DNA of 64,000 nucleotides. Origin: Chloroflexota bacterium. Its GTDB lineage: Bacteria > Chloroflexota > Dehalococcoidia > UBA1151 > TMED-70. The stretch is from NCBI GenBank assembly GCA_002719425.1, contig PBHA01000004.1, positions 90,981-154,980 on the forward strand, written 5' to 3'. Below the pieces are notes generated by a model. The model was not told the origin of the DNA, did not search any database, and saw only the letters and a list, made by a program, of their open reading frames with translations. How positions within the stretch are numbered: position 1 is the stretch's first letter; the number at the start of each line of letters is the position of its first letter. A program made the position numbers and the translations under genes. Shown here piece by piece: positions 53,726 through 61,963 of the stretch.

Positions 53726-54675
53726 TGCATGACCACAAAAAAAATATAGAGGAAATACTTTCACGTAACAATCTAGGTATATACAACTTAATGAAGTTTC
53801 ATTTTGGTATTGGAAACCAGATTATAAAAAAATTCCCTTATGCAGATCTAACAAGAATCTTCTCTGAAAAAAATGAAATTGATCAAGAGATACTTCTCAA
53901 AATAGGCTCATCTTTAGAGTTACTAAATGCTTCATTTGAAGTACACGAGGATGTTAGAAATGGAAATACAGAAAGAAATAAAACGGAATCTCTTTGGTGG
54001 AAATATGGTCCAGCTCAGGCAATTAATGTTGGAGATGGTTTTCAAGCAATTTCCCGTAGTGTACTTTTAGAACTTTCAAATTTTACAGACGATTATTCAA
54101 GTGTAATCAAGATAATTTCTAAACTTGATGAAAGTATCATTGAAATCTGTGAAGCTGAAAATCATGAGCTTAAATTACAGGAGAGTCCCACTGCAACAAT
54201 TAATGATTTCACTGATGCAATTAGTAACAAATTTGGTGCTTTGATATCAAACTGTTTTTTATTACCGTCATACTTTCTTGAAAAAAAAGACCAAGAAAAC
54301 TTAAGAAATTTAGGGAATAGCTTAGCTATTTTTGAAAAGATCAGGAGAGAAGTTGATTTCTTTGAATCAACCAATAATGAAGATAGCCCAGAGATAGGTT
54401 CTTTTATTTCTAAGAATAAACCTTTGACAGTTATTTTTGCTTTAGAAGATGGTAACCCAACGCTTAAAAGAGAAATTGGAGAAATATACATTCAAAGAGT
54501 TATAGATCCAAAAAATATTCAAAAAATAAAAGATTTATGCCTAGAGACAAATTCTTTGTTGAAAACTAAAGAATTAGCTAATACTCACCAAAGATTTTCT
54601 GAAGAAACTCTTGAAAATTTAGGTATAGAAGATTCAAAAAAAGAAGAGGTTTTTAAGGCTATTGAAAGTATATAA
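53725..54675 (+). CDS. Polyprenyl-synthetase-like protein lacking both Asp-rich motifs
   Basis: 316 residues from ATG 53725 (a TTG one codon earlier is possible). The all-helical isoprenyl diphosphate synthase fold is recognisable from ESLWWKYGPAQAINVGDGFQ and DAISNKFGALISNCFLLPSY, the regions flanking the two catalytic motifs in normal enzymes. But the first DDxxD reads EVHEDVRNG (E75-D-V-R-N79) and the second reads EKIRREVDFFEST where an R-D-D-x-x-x-x-(W/F)-G-D block is expected. Catalysis by Mg-diphosphate binding looks impossible or severely changed; it may be a non-catalytic subunit or a pseudoenzyme. Fused transcription with tsaC and pgk. Confidence 0.75.
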   Translation: MHDHKKNIEEILSRNNLGIYNLMKFHFGIGNQIIKKFPYADLTRIFSEKNEIDQEILLKIGSSLELLNASFEVHEDVRNGNTERNKTESLWWKYGPAQAINVGDGFQAISRSVLLELSNFTDDYSSVIKIISKLDESIIEICEAENHELKLQESPTATINDFTDAISNKFGALISNCFLLPSYFLEKKDQENLRNLGNSLAIFEKIRREVDFFESTNNEDSPEIGSFISKNKPLTVIFALEDGNPTLKREIGEIYIQRVIDPKNIQKIKDLCLETNSLLKTKELANTHQRFSEETLENLGIEDSKKEEVFKAIESI

Positions 54676-54677
54676 TT

Positions 54678-55847
54678 ATGATAACGGTCAAAGGAATTTA
54701 TAATAGAGATTTTAGCAGGAAAAAATGTCTGCTACGCCTTGATCTAAATATACCTATGTCTGATGATGGACAAATCTTAGATGATACTAGAATTAGAGAA
54801 AGTAAACCTTCAATAGATTATCTTTTAGAACAAAATACTAAAGTAATCATAGTTTCTCATATGGGTAGGCCAAAAGGAAAATATTCAAGTGAATTATCAT
54901 TTAAAAATCTATTAAGTGATTTCGAAAAAATTTTAAAAAGAAAAATTGTATTAGTACCATTTAGTGATCAAAAAGATGCCCTGAAAATTATTAATTCACT
55001 TGATTTTGGTACTTTATTTTTATTAGATAATATTAGGTTTAATAAAGGAGAGGAATCAAGTGATTCTGAGTTCATAAAATTTTTATCTAGCCTAGCTGAT
55101 GTTTTTATAAATGATGGATTTGGAACCATACATAGAAACCATTCATCAGTTACAGGAATTGCAAATGTATTACCTTCATTTGGAGGAATTCTTCTAGAAA
55201 AAGAAATTGAAAAAATTTCTCAGTGTATTCAGGAAAAGGCACAAAATTCTACTGCTATATTGGGTGGAGCTAAGATTCAAGATAAGATTCCTATTATAGA
55301 AAACCTATCAAAAACTTTTAACAAAATTGTTATTACAGGTGGAATGATAAGACCTTTTTTAATGGCATCTGAAAAAATCCCAAACTCAAAAAAAATAAAT
55401 AACGATGAAATAAATATAGCTAAGAAAATTCTAATTGAAAACGACAAGATTTTTGTCCCAGATCAATTGATATGTTCAGAATCGATTGATGGAGAACCAG
55501 TATTACTAAATGCTTCTCAAATTAAAGAATCAGATATTATATTTGATATTGGTCCAAATAGCATGGCTTCTATAACTAATATGATTTTGAACTCAGATAA
55601 GATTATTTGGAACGGTCCCCCAGGGGTTTATGAAAAATCTAATTTTCAGAATGGCACAAAGAAAATAATTGATTCTATAGTTGAGTCTAATGCTTCATAT
55701 AAAGTAGCTGGTGGAGGTTCAACAGTTGCAGCCATAAATTTTTTTTCTGCAACAGAATTTTTTACACATATTTCTACTGGAGGAGGGGCTTTTCTGAGTC
55801 TTTTAGAAGGAAAATTCTTACAAGGTATAGAGGTGCTAAAAGAATGA
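54678..55847 (+). CDS. pgk: Phosphoglycerate kinase
   Basis: 389 residues. LLRLDLNIPMSDDGQILDDT near the N-terminus (substrate Arg/Asp/Asn), IIVSHMGRPKGKYSSELS, LFLLDNIRFNKGEES, FINDGFGTIHRNHSSVTGI, TAILGGAKIQDKI, IIWNGPPGVYE and VAGGGSTVAAINFF. Glycolysis/gluconeogenesis ATP-forming step. ATG 2 nt after the upstream stop; overlaps tpiA by 4 nt. Confidence 0.97.
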   Translation: MITVKGIYNRDFSRKKCLLRLDLNIPMSDDGQILDDTRIRESKPSIDYLLEQNTKVIIVSHMGRPKGKYSSELSFKNLLSDFEKILKRKIVLVPFSDQKDALKIINSLDFGTLFLLDNIRFNKGEESSDSEFIKFLSSLADVFINDGFGTIHRNHSSVTGIANVLPSFGGILLEKEIEKISQCIQEKAQNSTAILGGAKIQDKIPIIENLSKTFNKIVITGGMIRPFLMASEKIPNSKKINNDEINIAKKILIENDKIFVPDQLICSESIDGEPVLLNASQIKESDIIFDIGPNSMASITNMILNSDKIIWNGPPGVYEKSNFQNGTKKIIDSIVESNASYKVAGGGSTVAAINFFSATEFFTHISTGGGAFLSLLEGKFLQGIEVLKE

Positions 55848-56563
55848 AGAACTATATAGTAGCAAATCACAAGATGAATAAAAATTTTGATCAATTTGAA
55901 AATTATCTTGAAAATCTTAATTTACAAAAAAATAATAATGAAATTATAATCTGTCCTTCAAATATTTTCTTAGAAAAAATTTACAAGAGAGATCTACCAA
56001 TATCCATAGGTGCTCAGGATGTTGATCATAGAGTTGAAGGTGCAGCAACAGGTTCCATATCTGCTGCTCAAATAAAAAATATTTGTGACTATACTCTCGT
56101 AGGGCATTCTGAAAGAAGAGAAACTTTTTCAGAAAATAATTTTATGATAGGCAAAAAACTACTTAGATGTTGGGAAAATAGTATTACTCCAATTTTGTGT
56201 GTAGGTGAAAACTTAGAAATACGTAAAAGTGGTATAAAAAATGTAGAAAATCATCTTTATACACAAATTACTCAATCACTTAATGATAATTCTAATTTTG
56301 AAAAACTTATAATTGCATATGAGCCAATTTGGGCAATAGGAACAGGCTTGTCAGCTTCGATCAAAGAAGTTTCTGAAGTTTCTGAAATGCTAGAAAGTAA
56401 ACTTTTAGAAATATCAAATTTAGAAATATCAATACTATATGGTGGCAGCGTTAATCTTTCAAACTATAAAGAATTATTGGCTATTTCATCAATTTCAGGA
56501 CTACTTATAGGAAGTGCCAGCCTAGATCCAAAAGTTTTTTCAGAAATCAGTAATAATTCATAA
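55844..56563 (+). CDS. tpiA: Triosephosphate isomerase
   Basis: 239 residues, usual length. VANHKMNKNFDQF (catalytic Lys), YTLVGHSERRETFSENN (His), IIAYEPIWAIGTGLSAS (Glu) and LYGGSVNLSNYKELL (phosphate loop). Works next to pgk and with DHAP from GlpD. Start ATG inside the pgk end, and its stop overlaps miaA by one base. Confidence 0.97.
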   Translation: MKNYIVANHKMNKNFDQFENYLENLNLQKNNNEIIICPSNIFLEKIYKRDLPISIGAQDVDHRVEGAATGSISAAQIKNICDYTLVGHSERRETFSENNFMIGKKLLRCWENSITPILCVGENLEIRKSGIKNVENHLYTQITQSLNDNSNFEKLIIAYEPIWAIGTGLSASIKEVSEVSEMLESKLLEISNLEISILYGGSVNLSNYKELLAISSISGLLIGSASLDPKVFSEISNNS

Positions 56564-57477
56564 TGTCAAAGCATAAGATTATTGCAATTTTAGGACCAAC
56601 TGCTTCTGGTAAATCTGATCTATCTCTAAAATTGGGGGAGAACTATAAGCTTCCAATTTTGAATTGTGATTCAAAGCTTTTTTATAAAGGTTTTGATATC
56701 GGAACAGCAAAACCAACTAAGAAGGAAAGAAATTTGGTGCGTCACTATATGATTGATGTTCTTGAAGCAAATCAGACCAGTAACTTAAGATGGTTCCTAG
56801 ATAAATCTAGAAAAGTTATTTCAGGTTTATCTAGAAAAAATATAATTCCAATACTTACAGGAGGAACAGGCCAATATTTGTGGGGCTTAATTGAAGGATG
56901 GGATCCTCCAGAAGTTAAACCAAATGAAAAATTAAGGGAAAAACTGAATAAAGAGATATATGACTTAGGCATTGATGAAGTTGTTCAAAATTACTCAAAA
57001 ATTTATGATTTAGATAAAAATTTGGATCTACATAATCCTATTAGACTGATACGAATTATAGAGAGAATTGAGGCTGGATATTTAGAAGAAACTGATAGAA
57101 AAATTAAAAATTTTATAATTGATCCATTGATAATTGGTATAAATATCGAAAGAAGCAAGAGTGATCAACTAATTATGTCAAGAATAAAAAAAATGTTAGA
57201 AAACGGATGGATAAATGAGGTTAAATCACTACTTCATGCAGGAATAAAAATTGATTCTGCTCCTATGAGATCTATTGGATATAGAGAAGTTGCAGAATAT
57301 ATTAAGAATAATCTTTCAAAAGACGAATTGGAAGAAAAAATTTATACATCTACTAGAAAGCTAATGAGACATCAAGATAATTGGTTTAAGAAATCTGATA
57401 AAAGAATTAAATGGATAAATTTTTTAAACTCATTTTCAGAAGCAGATATTATAATAAAAGAATGGTTAGAAAATTAA
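56563..57477 (+). CDS. miaA: tRNA dimethylallyltransferase
   Basis: 304 residues. P-loop AILGPTASGKSDLSLKLG, LNCDSKLFYKGFDIGTAKP, RHYMIDVLEANQTSNLRWF, ILTGGTGQYLWGLIEG, and late APMRSIGYREVAEYI. Transfers a prenyl group from DMAPP to A37 of tRNAs reading UNN codons. Starts within the tpiA stop. Confidence 0.95.
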   Translation: MSKHKIIAILGPTASGKSDLSLKLGENYKLPILNCDSKLFYKGFDIGTAKPTKKERNLVRHYMIDVLEANQTSNLRWFLDKSRKVISGLSRKNIIPILTGGTGQYLWGLIEGWDPPEVKPNEKLREKLNKEIYDLGIDEVVQNYSKIYDLDKNLDLHNPIRLIRIIERIEAGYLEETDRKIKNFIIDPLIIGINIERSKSDQLIMSRIKKMLENGWINEVKSLLHAGIKIDSAPMRSIGYREVAEYIKNNLSKDELEEKIYTSTRKLMRHQDNWFKKSDKRIKWINFLNSFSEADIIIKEWLEN

Positions 57478-57486
57478 GGAGAATTG

Positions 57487-58335
57487 ATGTTACCATTTGT
57501 AAAATTACAAGGTGCTGGGAATGACTATATTGCCATTGATGGTAGAAATAAGAATTATGATTGGAATCAATTATCTATTGATATGAGTAAACCTGCTTTT
57601 GGGGTTGGGTCAGATGGAATTGTAGTAGTATTCGATAGTGATGTTGCAGATACAAGAATGAGAATTTATAATCCTGATGGTTCTGAAGCCGAAATAAGTG
57701 GAAACGGTATAAGATTATTTACAAAGTTTGTTGTAGACCAAGGGATCGTTTCTCCAAAAGATGGAATATTAAAAATTGAAACAGGAGATGGTGTAAAGAC
57801 AGTATACCCATCTATAACTGAAAATAAAGTTCTTTCATCAAAAGTAGAAATGGGAATTCCAAACTTTATATCTAGTAAAATACCGATCTCTGTTCCGGGA
57901 ATTAATGATGATGATAAGCCTAAATTTCAAATGGAAATTCTAGGACATAAACTCGATATCACATGTCTTTCTGTAGGTAATCCGCATGCTGTATGTATAA
58001 TGGATCAAAACGTGGATGATTTTCCATTAGTTGAAGTTGGAACTTTAGTTGAAAAACATGAATATTTTCCTAATAGAATTAATTTTGAAATAGTAAATAT
58101 AATTTCAAGAGATAAAATAAGAGCAAGAATATTCGAAAGAGGAGCAGGGGAAACCTTATCTTCTGGTACAGGTAGTACCGCTTCTGCTAGTGCAAGTAGA
58201 TATAATGGTTTTGTTGATGATCATGTTGAAGTTGTATTGGATGGTGGAAATTTAGATATTTCATGGGATAAAAATAATATGGCTATGTTAGAAGGCCCTT
58301 CAGAAGAGGTCTATTCTGGTGTTTGGCCAAGATAA
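57487..58335 (+). CDS. dapF: Diaminopimelate epimerase homologue with both catalytic Cys replaced by Ser
   Basis: 282 residues from ATG 57487 (AAGGAG five bases before; a TTG one codon upstream is less likely). Fold and motifs are those of DapF: VKLQGAGNDYIAIDG, RIYNPDGSEAEISGNGIRLF, SVGNPHAVC, FPNRINFEIVNI, FERGAGETLSSGTGSTASAS. In known enzymes the two active-site thiols sit in E-x-(x)-C-G-N-G and G-E-T-x-(A/S)-C-G-T-G; here they are Ser71 (AGT) and Ser226 (TCT). All other pocket residues look kept. It precedes LL-DAP aminotransferase by 18 nt, so meso-DAP formation is the expected role, but chemistry must differ. PhzF-like relatives share the fold but not these motifs. Confidence 0.85.
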   Translation: MLPFVKLQGAGNDYIAIDGRNKNYDWNQLSIDMSKPAFGVGSDGIVVVFDSDVADTRMRIYNPDGSEAEISGNGIRLFTKFVVDQGIVSPKDGILKIETGDGVKTVYPSITENKVLSSKVEMGIPNFISSKIPISVPGINDDDKPKFQMEILGHKLDITCLSVGNPHAVCIMDQNVDDFPLVEVGTLVEKHEYFPNRINFEIVNIISRDKIRARIFERGAGETLSSGTGSTASASASRYNGFVDDHVEVVLDGGNLDISWDKNNMAMLEGPSEEVYSGVWPR

Positions 58336-58353
58336 AATTATAGGAGTATACAT

Positions 58354-59517
58354 ATGAAATTTGCAAAAAGAGTACAAGATTTACCTCCTTACTTATTTGT
58401 AGGTATATCAAGAGCTATAGCAAAGAAAAAAGAACAAGGAATTGATGTGATTTCTTTTGGAATTGGAGACCCTGATATTCCTACACCTTCTTCAGTTATA
58501 GAAAGACTGAAAACAGCTTCTGAGAATCCTGTCCATCATCGATATCCCGAGTCAGAAGGGCTGCCGGAGTTTAGACAGGCAGTCGCAGAATTTTATTCTC
58601 GAAGATTTGGTGTAAATCTAGATTATAAAACTGAAGTAATAAATCTTATAGGAGCTAAAGAAGGAATTGCACATGCTCCATTATGCTTCATAGATCCTGG
58701 AGATGTAGCTCTAGTTCCAAATCCTGCTTATCCAGTTTATGAAATAGGAACAATGTTTGCTGGTGGAGAAACAGTTTTTATTGATTTATTAGAAAAAAAT
58801 GATTTCTTGATTGATTTCTCTAGTATTGATACTGAAACAGCAAAAAAGGCTAAAATGCTCTGGATAAATTATCCAAACAACCCTACAGGTGCTGTAGCTA
58901 ACTTGGATTTTTACAAAGAAGCTGTTGAATTTTGTAAGAATTTTGACATTGCCTTAATGCACGATGCTTGCTACACAGAAGTTACTTTTGATGATTATGT
59001 TGCTCCTAGCTTACTTGAAGTTCCTGGAGCAAAAGATATATCTATTGAGTTTCATTCTCTTTCAAAAACAGCAAATATGACAGGATGGAGAGTAGGTAGT
59101 GCAGCAGGGAATCCTGATTTGATAAATGCATTAATGAGAGTAAAATCAAATATTGATTCTGGTTTGTCTCAAGCAATACAAGAAATGGGAATTGAAGCTT
59201 TATCTTTATCAAAAGAATGGTTAGATTCTAACAATAATATTTATAAAAATAGAAGAGATAAAGTTGTTGCTACTTTGCAAGAAATTGGATTAGACGCAAA
59301 AGCCCCTGATGCAACATTATATATTTGGACTAGGGTTCCGGAAGGATATACTTCTGCTTCATTTACTGAAAAATTACTTGAAGAAGTAAACGTTGTTGTT
59401 ACACCTGGGAGTGGATATGGAACGGCAGGAGAAGGCTTTATTAGGCTCTCTTTGACTATCCCTGATGACCAAATAGATGAAGGATTAAATCGCTTGTCAA
59501 AATTCACTTTGAAATAA
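58354..59517 (+). CDS. dapL: LL-diaminopimelate aminotransferase
   Basis: 387 residues. RVQDLPPYLFVGISRAIAKK at the N-terminus, ISFGIGDPDIPTPSSVIERL, VHHRYPESEGLPEFRQAVAE, LWINYPNNPTGAVANL, MHDACYTEVTFDDYVAPSLL and the PLP Lys in EFHSLSKTANMTGWRVG. Converts tetrahydrodipicolinate to LL-DAP in one step, by-passing the acylated route. Its product would be the substrate of DapF. ATG with AGGAG eight bases before. Confidence 0.93.
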   Translation: MKFAKRVQDLPPYLFVGISRAIAKKKEQGIDVISFGIGDPDIPTPSSVIERLKTASENPVHHRYPESEGLPEFRQAVAEFYSRRFGVNLDYKTEVINLIGAKEGIAHAPLCFIDPGDVALVPNPAYPVYEIGTMFAGGETVFIDLLEKNDFLIDFSSIDTETAKKAKMLWINYPNNPTGAVANLDFYKEAVEFCKNFDIALMHDACYTEVTFDDYVAPSLLEVPGAKDISIEFHSLSKTANMTGWRVGSAAGNPDLINALMRVKSNIDSGLSQAIQEMGIEALSLSKEWLDSNNNIYKNRRDKVVATLQEIGLDAKAPDATLYIWTRVPEGYTSASFTEKLLEEVNVVVTPGSGYGTAGEGFIRLSLTIPDDQIDEGLNRLSKFTLK

Positions 59518-59518
59518 C

Positions 59519-60736
59519 TTGGGATTATATAATACAGCCAAATTTAAAGAACGAGCTTTACTTATTGCTGCCCATATAAAAGGGAAATCTTCTTCAAAAA
59601 AAGCAAAAGAATCATTAGAAGAACTTTCTAATTTAGCAGAAACAGCTGGAGCTGAGCCTGTAAAGGCTTTCTATCAAATGTTAAATAAACCTCAAAATAC
59701 ATACATAGGATCAGGTAAAGTAATAGAAATAAAGAATCACATCAAGGAATTAGGAATTGATGTTTGCATTTTTGATGATGAATTAAATCCTAGTACACAA
59801 AAAGAACTAGAAAATAGGCTTGGTATAAAAGTGATTGATAGGACTGCTTTGATTTTAGATATATTTTCTGATAGAGCTAGAACACATGAAGGAAAGCTTC
59901 AAGTAGAACTAGCTCAATCAGAATACCTAATGCCTAGATTGGCAGGTCAATGGAGCCATCTAGAGAGATTAGGTGGAGGAATTGGAACTAGAGGGCCTGG
60001 AGAGACTCAAATAGAAACTGATAGGAGGCTAGTTAGGGACAAAATCAAACGAGTAAAGTCATCTATGCAAAAAATTGAGAGAAACAGAAGTTCTCAGAGG
60101 AATAAAAGAATTAGTAATAATACAATTAATTTTTCTTTGGTTGGATATACAAATTCAGGAAAAAGTTTACTATTCAATAATCTAGTTAAATCCAAAATAT
60201 TATCTAAAAATCAACTTTTTTCTACTTTAGATACTACAACTAGAAAAATATTTTTAGACCAAAGTGTTTCAGCTACTATATCTGATACAGTTGGATTTAT
60301 AAATAAACTTCCAACAATACTGGTAGAGTCATTCAAGTCTACTTTAGAAGAAGCTGTAAATGCAGACGTTTTATTACATGTTATAGATTATTCAAATGAA
60401 GACTTTGAAGAAAAATTACTAACAGTTGATACTATTTTGGAAGATTTAGGTCTAGCTGAAGTTCCAAAAATATTAATAAAGAACAAAGTAGACCTTTTAG
60501 AAAATGACACTAATCCAAGAGGATCAGAGTGGTATGATAATCAAGATGTAAGCATATATAGTGGTTATAGAAAACCTAATGGTGTAATTTCTAAGATAGA
60601 TTTAAACGAAAGTTATATTAATCAGATCACAACATCTGCAAAATATGGAACAGGTTTAATTAAATTAAGGGAACAACTATTAGATATATCATCCATGCTT
60701 CTAAGTAAAAAACAGAAAATCTATTTACCTAATTAA
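59519..60736 (+). CDS. hflX: Ribosome-associated GTPase HflX
   Basis: 405 residues. N-terminal nucleotide-binding domain with the ELNPSTQKELENRLGIKVID linker and DRTALILDIFSDRARTHEGK, the glycine-rich GGGIGTRGPGETQIETDRR; then G domain with P-loop LVGYTNSGKSLLFNNLV (S instead of the usual A in N-A-G-K-S), DTVGFINKLP and IKNKVDLLEN. TTG start. Splits stalled or hibernating ribosomes in model bacteria. Followed by a 93-bp gap and a convergent small gene. Confidence 0.95.
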   Translation: MGLYNTAKFKERALLIAAHIKGKSSSKKAKESLEELSNLAETAGAEPVKAFYQMLNKPQNTYIGSGKVIEIKNHIKELGIDVCIFDDELNPSTQKELENRLGIKVIDRTALILDIFSDRARTHEGKLQVELAQSEYLMPRLAGQWSHLERLGGGIGTRGPGETQIETDRRLVRDKIKRVKSSMQKIERNRSSQRNKRISNNTINFSLVGYTNSGKSLLFNNLVKSKILSKNQLFSTLDTTTRKIFLDQSVSATISDTVGFINKLPTILVESFKSTLEEAVNADVLLHVIDYSNEDFEEKLLTVDTILEDLGLAEVPKILIKNKVDLLENDTNPRGSEWYDNQDVSIYSGYRKPNGVISKIDLNESYINQITTSAKYGTGLIKLREQLLDISSMLLSKKQKIYLPN

Positions 60737-60829
60737 TAGGGAACATCTTTTATCTATATATTTAATTGCGCACTATATTAGTTATGTCAAAAATGAGTAT
60801 AAAAAACGGTACTCTATGGATTATTGATT

Positions 60830-61432
60830 CTAAAATGGATTGTATAGAATTCTAGATATGATTGTATTGGCTGATACAGTAAGTTCCTTTATAGCTTTTA
60901 CAAACGGACCTCTAATCTTCATCATTGTTTCATAATTTTCTTCATTTTCTCCCAATTTAGTTTTGGGAATTCTTACCATAACTAAATCTTGATCAAAGCT
61001 TCTTCCTATAGATACTCCTGGTTTTCTTTCTGATAAAGAATTTTTTCTAAAATCTAATATTGTATTCAATAATTCGTCTCTGTATCCTCTTTTAGCTTTT
61101 ATCATAGTAAACTCTATATATTTTGCTTCAGCTCTTGTGATTCCTTCAGGTGGAACTATAAGTTCTGATAATTGTGCAGATGTATTATTGCATAACCCTC
61201 CAATTTTTCTGAATAATTGGACCTTATCATCTGAATCAAAGAATTCATCCTCATATTTTTCAAGTGAAGTTAAGTCATCAAACCATCTTAATGAACTTAC
61301 TGAGTGAGGATTAGGACCACTAAAAAGATTTACGATTAGCATTGCTTTTGGATCAAGTTCAACAAGTAGTGGGAATAATTCTCCTGAACTTCCAGATTTA
61401 TAATTATATCTTTCCATAGAAACAAAACTCAT
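60830..61432 (-). CDS. Hypothetical protein, possible dimeric alpha/beta-barrel
   Basis: 200 residues from ATG 61432 (GGTG about six bases upstream; a GTG three codons earlier is possible). No family recognised with confidence. LRWFDDLTSLEKYEDEFFDS and FTMIKAKRGYRDELLNTILD recall NIPSNAP/Dabb-type ferredoxin-like barrels, and two copies of such a unit could fit. No signal peptide or membrane segment. Neighbour to a DUF4242 gene on the same strand, 175 bp away. Confidence 0.5.
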   Translation of the reverse strand: MSFVSMERYNYKSGSSGELFPLLVELDPKAMLIVNLFSGPNPHSVSSLRWFDDLTSLEKYEDEFFDSDDKVQLFRKIGGLCNNTSAQLSELIVPPEGITRAEAKYIEFTMIKAKRGYRDELLNTILDFRKNSLSERKPGVSIGRSFDQDLVMVRIPKTKLGENEENYETMMKIRGPFVKAIKELTVSANTIISRILYNPF

Positions 61433-61607
61433 ATTTTTCACCTTTCAATTTTTTTTTATGATAGATGATTTACCTAAAAGTTTTATTATTTGTCTTTATT
61501 GTCTAAAATTTATAAAAACTTAAAATTATTAATTTTTTATTCTATTTTTTTTATCCATATAGCTAATAAAAATGGCTGAGTAAAAAATTCTTTTTAGACT
61601 TAAATTA

Positions 61608-61880
61608 TCATTCTCCTGTAGTTGGATCACTGATACCTTTTATCTCTTCAATTTTATCTGCTGGTGCTCCTAATCTTTTAGCATGCTCCATTACAAGATC
61701 TGGACTATCAGCAATATAAACGCAATAGATTTTGTCCTGTGTAGAGTAACTATGTTGCCAATGAATGTTTTTACCTTCATCATTCATTTCTTTTAGGACT
61801 TTGTTTGAATTTACTGCTCCAGAATTATCTTTTCTATCCCCTGCTCCAGGTATGTTTCTTTCAATAATATACTTTGGCAT
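61608..61880 (-). CDS. DUF4242 domain protein (SCO4226-type nickel-binding-like)
   Basis: 90 residues: MPKYIIERNIPGAG at the start, IHWQHSYSTQDKIYCVYIAD in the middle, AKRLGAPADKIEEIKGISDP and the closing TTGE. This is the DUF4242 pattern, a small ferredoxin-like barrel of which one actinobacterial member (SCO4226) binds nickel. No operon partner clear. ATG with AGGT upstream. Confidence 0.82.
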   Translation of the reverse strand: MPKYIIERNIPGAGDRKDNSGAVNSNKVLKEMNDEGKNIHWQHSYSTQDKIYCVYIADSPDLVMEHAKRLGAPADKIEEIKGISDPTTGE

Positions 61881-61963
61881 TTTTTTACCTCCAATTTGTA
61901 ACGTTATCTAACTTATGAATAATAGATGCATAGAATATACTTTAAATATAATACAGAAAAAAT

